The notes beneath the pieces are model-generated. The model was not told where the DNA came from. It ran no database searches and saw only the letters and a list, made by a program, of their open reading frames with translations. From Corynebacterium propinquum DSM 44285 (GTDB lineage Bacteria > Actinomycetota > Actinomycetes > Mycobacteriales > Mycobacteriaceae): 64,000 nucleotides of DNA. Where the stretch lies: positions 62,001 to 126,000 of the forward strand of contig NZ_AQXC01000006.1 in the NCBI RefSeq assembly GCF_000375525.1. Reading direction: 5' to 3'. This document shows positions 61,708-64,000 of this stretch, piece after piece. Both the position numbers and the translations under genes were made by a program. The number at the start of each line of letters is the position of its first letter. Position 1 is the first letter of the stretch.

Positions 61708-62296
61708 CGCTGAGAGCACAGGCAACGTCGGCAGTTTTGATCAACAGCGCGCCGAAGCTGCGGTGCGGGAACTGTTATTCGCCGTCGGCGAGGACCCGGA
61801 CCGCGAAGGCCTGCGCGATACCCCGGCCCGTGTGGCCCGTGCGTACAAAGAATCTTTTGCTGGCCTGCACGAAGACCCTACCGCGGTATTGGAACGGACG
61901 TTTTCGGAAGACCACCAGGAATTGGTGCTGGTGCGCGATATCCCGATTTATTCCACCTGCGAGCATCACTTGGTGCCGTTTTTCGGCAGCGTGCATATTG
62001 GTTATATCCCAGGTCGCAACGGCGATGTCACTGGTTTGTCCAAGCTGGCGCGCCTGGCGGATTTGTATGCCAAACGCCCGCAGGTCCAAGAACGGCTGAC
62101 CAGCCAGATTGCCGATGCGTTGATGAACAAGTTGCAGGCGCAATCGGTGATCGTCGTCATTGAATGCGAACACCTGTGCATGGCGATGCGTGGAATCCGG
62201 AAACCGGGTGCCGTGACGACGACGTCCGCGGTGCGTGGTGGTTTCCGAGTGAATGCTTCGTCCCGTGCAGAAGTTATGAGCCTTATCAGGAGCTAA
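61700..62296 (+). CDS. folE: GTP cyclohydrolase I
   Basis: A 198-residue enzyme that opens GTP to dihydroneopterin triphosphate, the first step of folate synthesis. Signatures are [36 protein letters not shown] with the zinc Cys-His pair, [20 protein letters not shown] and [17 protein letters not shown]. The ATG at 61700 overlaps ftsH by 8 bp; an in-frame start at 61652 would lie deeper inside ftsH and is rejected. Confidence 0.96.
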   Translation: MTNAESTGNVGSFDQQRAEAAVRELLFAVGEDPDREGLRDTPARVARAYKESFAGLHEDPTAVLERTFSEDHQELVLVRDIPIYSTCEHHLVPFFGSVHIGYIPGRNGDVTGLSKLARLADLYAKRPQVQERLTSQIADALMNKLQAQSVIVVIECEHLCMAMRGIRKPGAVTTTSAVRGGFRVNASSRAEVMSLIRS

Positions 62297-62305
62297 GCAG
62301 CCAGA

Positions 62306-63220
62306 ATGGATACGCCGGATATGTCGCACGATTTCTCCCATCACGCACCGCCGCGCCCACCCGCGCTGGTGTTGCCTGATTCTTCCGAGGCGGCACGGCG
62401 GGCGCGTTGCCAAGTGATGGGCATCGTAAACGTCACCGATGATTCCTTTTCTGATGGTGGACAATTCAATACCGTCGATCGCGCTGTCGAGCACGCCCAC
62501 CGGCTGATTCACCAGGGTGCGGACATCATCGACGTCGGCGGCGAATCCACCCGCCCGGGGGCCAAGCGGGTGGACCCGGACCAAGAAAAACAACGCATCA
62601 CCCCGGTGATCCGGGAACTCGCTGCCGCGGGCATCGTGACCTCGATCGATACCATGCGAGCGTCCACCGCAGAAGCCGCTGTGGACGCTGGAGTATCCAT
62701 GATCAATGATGTCTCTGGTGGCATGGCAGACCCGCACATGTACCGCGTGATGGCAGCGTCCGGGCTTCCGGTGTGCCTGATGCACTGGCAAACCCTGCAA
62801 TTTGGTGATGCCAGCGGCGAACACGATGGCGACGTGGTGGCCGATGTACACGCGAGCCTGGACCGGCTGGTTGATAATGCACTGGCTGCTGGGGTGGCAG
62901 AGCACAATATTGCCTTGGACCCGGGCCTGGGTTTTGCGAAATCCGCGCAAGACAACTGGGCTCTGCTGCACGCACTGCGTAGCTTTACCGAAGGCCGCTT
63001 CCCGATCCTCGTGGGGGCTTCGCGCAAGCGATTCTTAGCAGCGATCCGCGGGGCGCGGGGGCTGGAATCAGGCCCGCAATTGGCCGACCCAGCCACGGCG
63101 GCTGTGACGGCGCTTTCTGCACAGGCAGGAGCGTGGGCGGTGCGCGTGCACGAGGTTGCGGTCTCGCGGGATTCCGTCGACGTTGCCCACGCCTGGCAGA
63201 CTGGTGGGAGCCAGGAATAG
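62306..63220 (+). CDS. folP: Dihydropteroate synthase
   Basis: A 304-residue enzyme that joins pterin pyrophosphate to p-aminobenzoate; it is the sulfonamide target. MGIVNVTDDSFSDGGQF, DVGGESTRPGA and ALDPGLGFAKSAQDNW mark the TIM-barrel active site. An ATG at 62321 is an alternative start. It lies 9 bp after folE. Confidence 0.95.
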   Translation: MDTPDMSHDFSHHAPPRPPALVLPDSSEAARRARCQVMGIVNVTDDSFSDGGQFNTVDRAVEHAHRLIHQGADIIDVGGESTRPGAKRVDPDQEKQRITPVIRELAAAGIVTSIDTMRASTAEAAVDAGVSMINDVSGGMADPHMYRVMAASGLPVCLMHWQTLQFGDASGEHDGDVVADVHASLDRLVDNALAAGVAEHNIALDPGLGFAKSAQDNWALLHALRSFTEGRFPILVGASRKRFLAAIRGARGLESGPQLADPATAAVTALSAQAGAWAVRVHEVAVSRDSVDVAHAWQTGGSQE

Positions 63221-63283
63221 GTAGCAAAACTAAAGCGGGCAGAACGCCGGCGCGGGCGCCGGCAAGAATTGCAGCGCGGCGGG

Positions 63284-63294
63284 CGTCGGCAAGC
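63284..63294 (-). repeat. Intergenic copy of the over-represented 11-mer
   Basis: CGTCGGCAAGC sits in the 114-bp folP-folB gap, next to a near copy GCGCCGGCAAG at 63256. Confidence 0.7.
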
Positions 63295-63334
63295 AAAAAA
63301 ACCAGCAAACTCACGGCAAGGAAGGCAGCACTGG

Positions 63335-63685
63335 ATGGACCGGATCGAACTGAAGGGCGTGGAATGCTACGGCTACCACGGTGTGCTGGAAGAAGAGCGT
63401 CGGCACGGCCAAACTTTTTATGTGGACCTGACGTGTTGGTTAGATTTTTCGCAGGCGAAACAGCTGGACGATACCGTGAACTACGCCGAGCTGGCACAGT
63501 TAGCGCACGACATTATGACCGGTGAGCCGGAAGATCTGATTGAAGCCGTCGCCAACCGCATTGCGAACCAAACGCTGGCCACGTATGAACAGTTGGCATC
63601 CATCGAGGTCACCGTGCACAAACCGTCTGCACCGATCCCGCTGCCGTTCCAGGATGTTGCTGTGGTTGCACGGAGGCGCCGATGA
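63335..63685 (+). CDS. folB: Dihydroneopterin aldolase
   Basis: A 116-residue FolB that cleaves dihydroneopterin to hydroxymethyl-dihydropterin. ELKGVECYGYHGVLEEER, with the conserved Tyr-His-Gly, and the C-terminal VTVHKPSAPIPLPFQDVAVV are typical. The ATG at 63335 is the family start; an upstream in-frame start at 63269 has no support. Its stop overlaps folK by ATGA. Confidence 0.95.
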   Translation: MDRIELKGVECYGYHGVLEEERRHGQTFYVDLTCWLDFSQAKQLDDTVNYAELAQLAHDIMTGEPEDLIEAVANRIANQTLATYEQLASIEVTVHKPSAPIPLPFQDVAVVARRRR

Positions 63686-64000
63686 GGATTACCGCAGTGT
63701 TATCCATTGGTTCCAACATGGACGATTCCCGCGAGCTGCTGGATTCCGTCTACCGCGATTTTGCTGGGAAGGGCCAGTTGCGCGCTGCCTCGTCGATCTA
63801 TCGCACCCCGGCGTGGGGAGTCGAGGATCAGCCCGATTTTTTGAACGCTATCTTGCTGGTGGAAGTTGACCAGACCCCGCTGGAACTATTGCACCGCGGC
63901 CAGGAACTGGAAAACGCCGCCGGGCGCGTGCGCGTGCAAAAGTGGGGACCACGCACCCTGGATGTTGATATTGTCGCGGCGTGGGACAGCGATGCCACCG
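63682..64000 (+). CDS. folK: HPPK, N-terminal part, cut by the window end
   Basis: The first 106 codons of 6-hydroxymethyl-7,8-dihydropterin pyrophosphokinase are visible. It starts MRITAVLSIGSNMDD, has SSIYRTPAWGVEDQPDFLNA, and reaches KWGPRTLDVDI, the HPPK signature with metal-binding Asp residues. It overlaps folB by 4 bp and completes the ftsH-folE-folP-folB-folK block. Confidence 0.95.
   Translation, partial: MRITAVLSIGSNMDDSRELLDSVYRDFAGKGQLRAASSIYRTPAWGVEDQPDFLNAILLVEVDQTPLELLHRGQELENAAGRVRVQKWGPRTLDVDIVAAWDSDAT

Noticed and set aside
59518..61725. A 735-codon open frame opposite ftsH, and similar long antisense frames at 56246-57706, 38925-40031, 61775-62971 and 3318-4358
   Set aside because: They mirror strongly conserved genes, have no family motifs or ribosome sites, and arise from high GC at third codon positions.

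Overview
The window is a contiguous piece of a high-GC Gram-positive chromosome that I assign to the genus Corynebacterium. The case rests on gene content and order: dnaK-grpE-dnaJ-hspR followed by an aldehyde dehydrogenase; clpB, a rhodanese, pyrE, a SpoU methylase and fda in series; a rubredoxin-less pknG coupled to glnH and glnX; and groEL2 followed by two tiny PorH/PorA-like mycomembrane protein genes and ppk2. Species cannot be named from the sequence. No rRNA, tRNA, CRISPR array, insertion sequence or prophage was seen.

Layout. 1-2653: dnaK (3' end), grpE, dnaJ, hspR. 2898-4412: aldehyde dehydrogenase. 4419-5995: a leftward pair, a DUF1023-type alpha/beta hydrolase and an ESX-like small protein, with two inverted DnaA-box sequences upstream. 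6108-12623: nitrilase, an AT-richer lactococcin-972-type ABC transporter pair without a bacteriocin gene, a flavohemoprotein-like protein and a GltS transporter. 12646-15352: clpB behind a SigH-like promoter with two HspR (HAIR) sites. 15446-24744: housekeeping genes including two rhodanese domains lacking the catalytic Cys, pyrE, SpoU methylase, GH76, fda and a FUSC-type membrane protein. 24852-33586: purA, purT with a hexapeptide-repeat tail, then the translationally coupled leftward operon glnX-glnH-pknG, and a Nudix hydrolase. 33612-40592: cardiolipin synthase, xthA, GNAT, def, DUF3263, a LytR_C protein, a GCS2 ligase and a membrane protein. 40632-47199: Mrp Na+/H+ antiporter operon (mrpACDEFG, leftward). 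47250-50123: two M20 dipeptidases. 50170-53038: groEL2 with two CIRCE sites, then porH- and porA-like genes. 53196-59414: ppk2, a rhodanese, a DUF559-like gene, ppa, dacB, tilS and hpt. 59527-64000: ftsH and folE-folP-folB-folK (folK cut by the window end).

Themes. Protein quality control (DnaK system, ClpB, GroEL2, FtsH) is concentrated here, with its operators visible: HAIR for HspR, CIRCE for HrcA, and a SigH-type promoter at clpB. The PknG/GlnH/GlnX block senses amino acids and controls 2-oxoglutarate dehydrogenase in relatives. PorH/PorA, GH76 and DacB belong to the envelope.

The strongest unexplained signal is not a gene. The 11-mer GCTTGCCGACG (or its complement CGTCGGCAAGC) occurs 21 times, and its 10-base core CTTGCCGACG 30 times, where well under one copy is expected. 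Copies occur in both orientations, in several reading frames and in three short intergenic gaps. That is the pattern of a DNA-uptake-like or HIP1-like genome-wide word, which I do not recognise as described in this genus.
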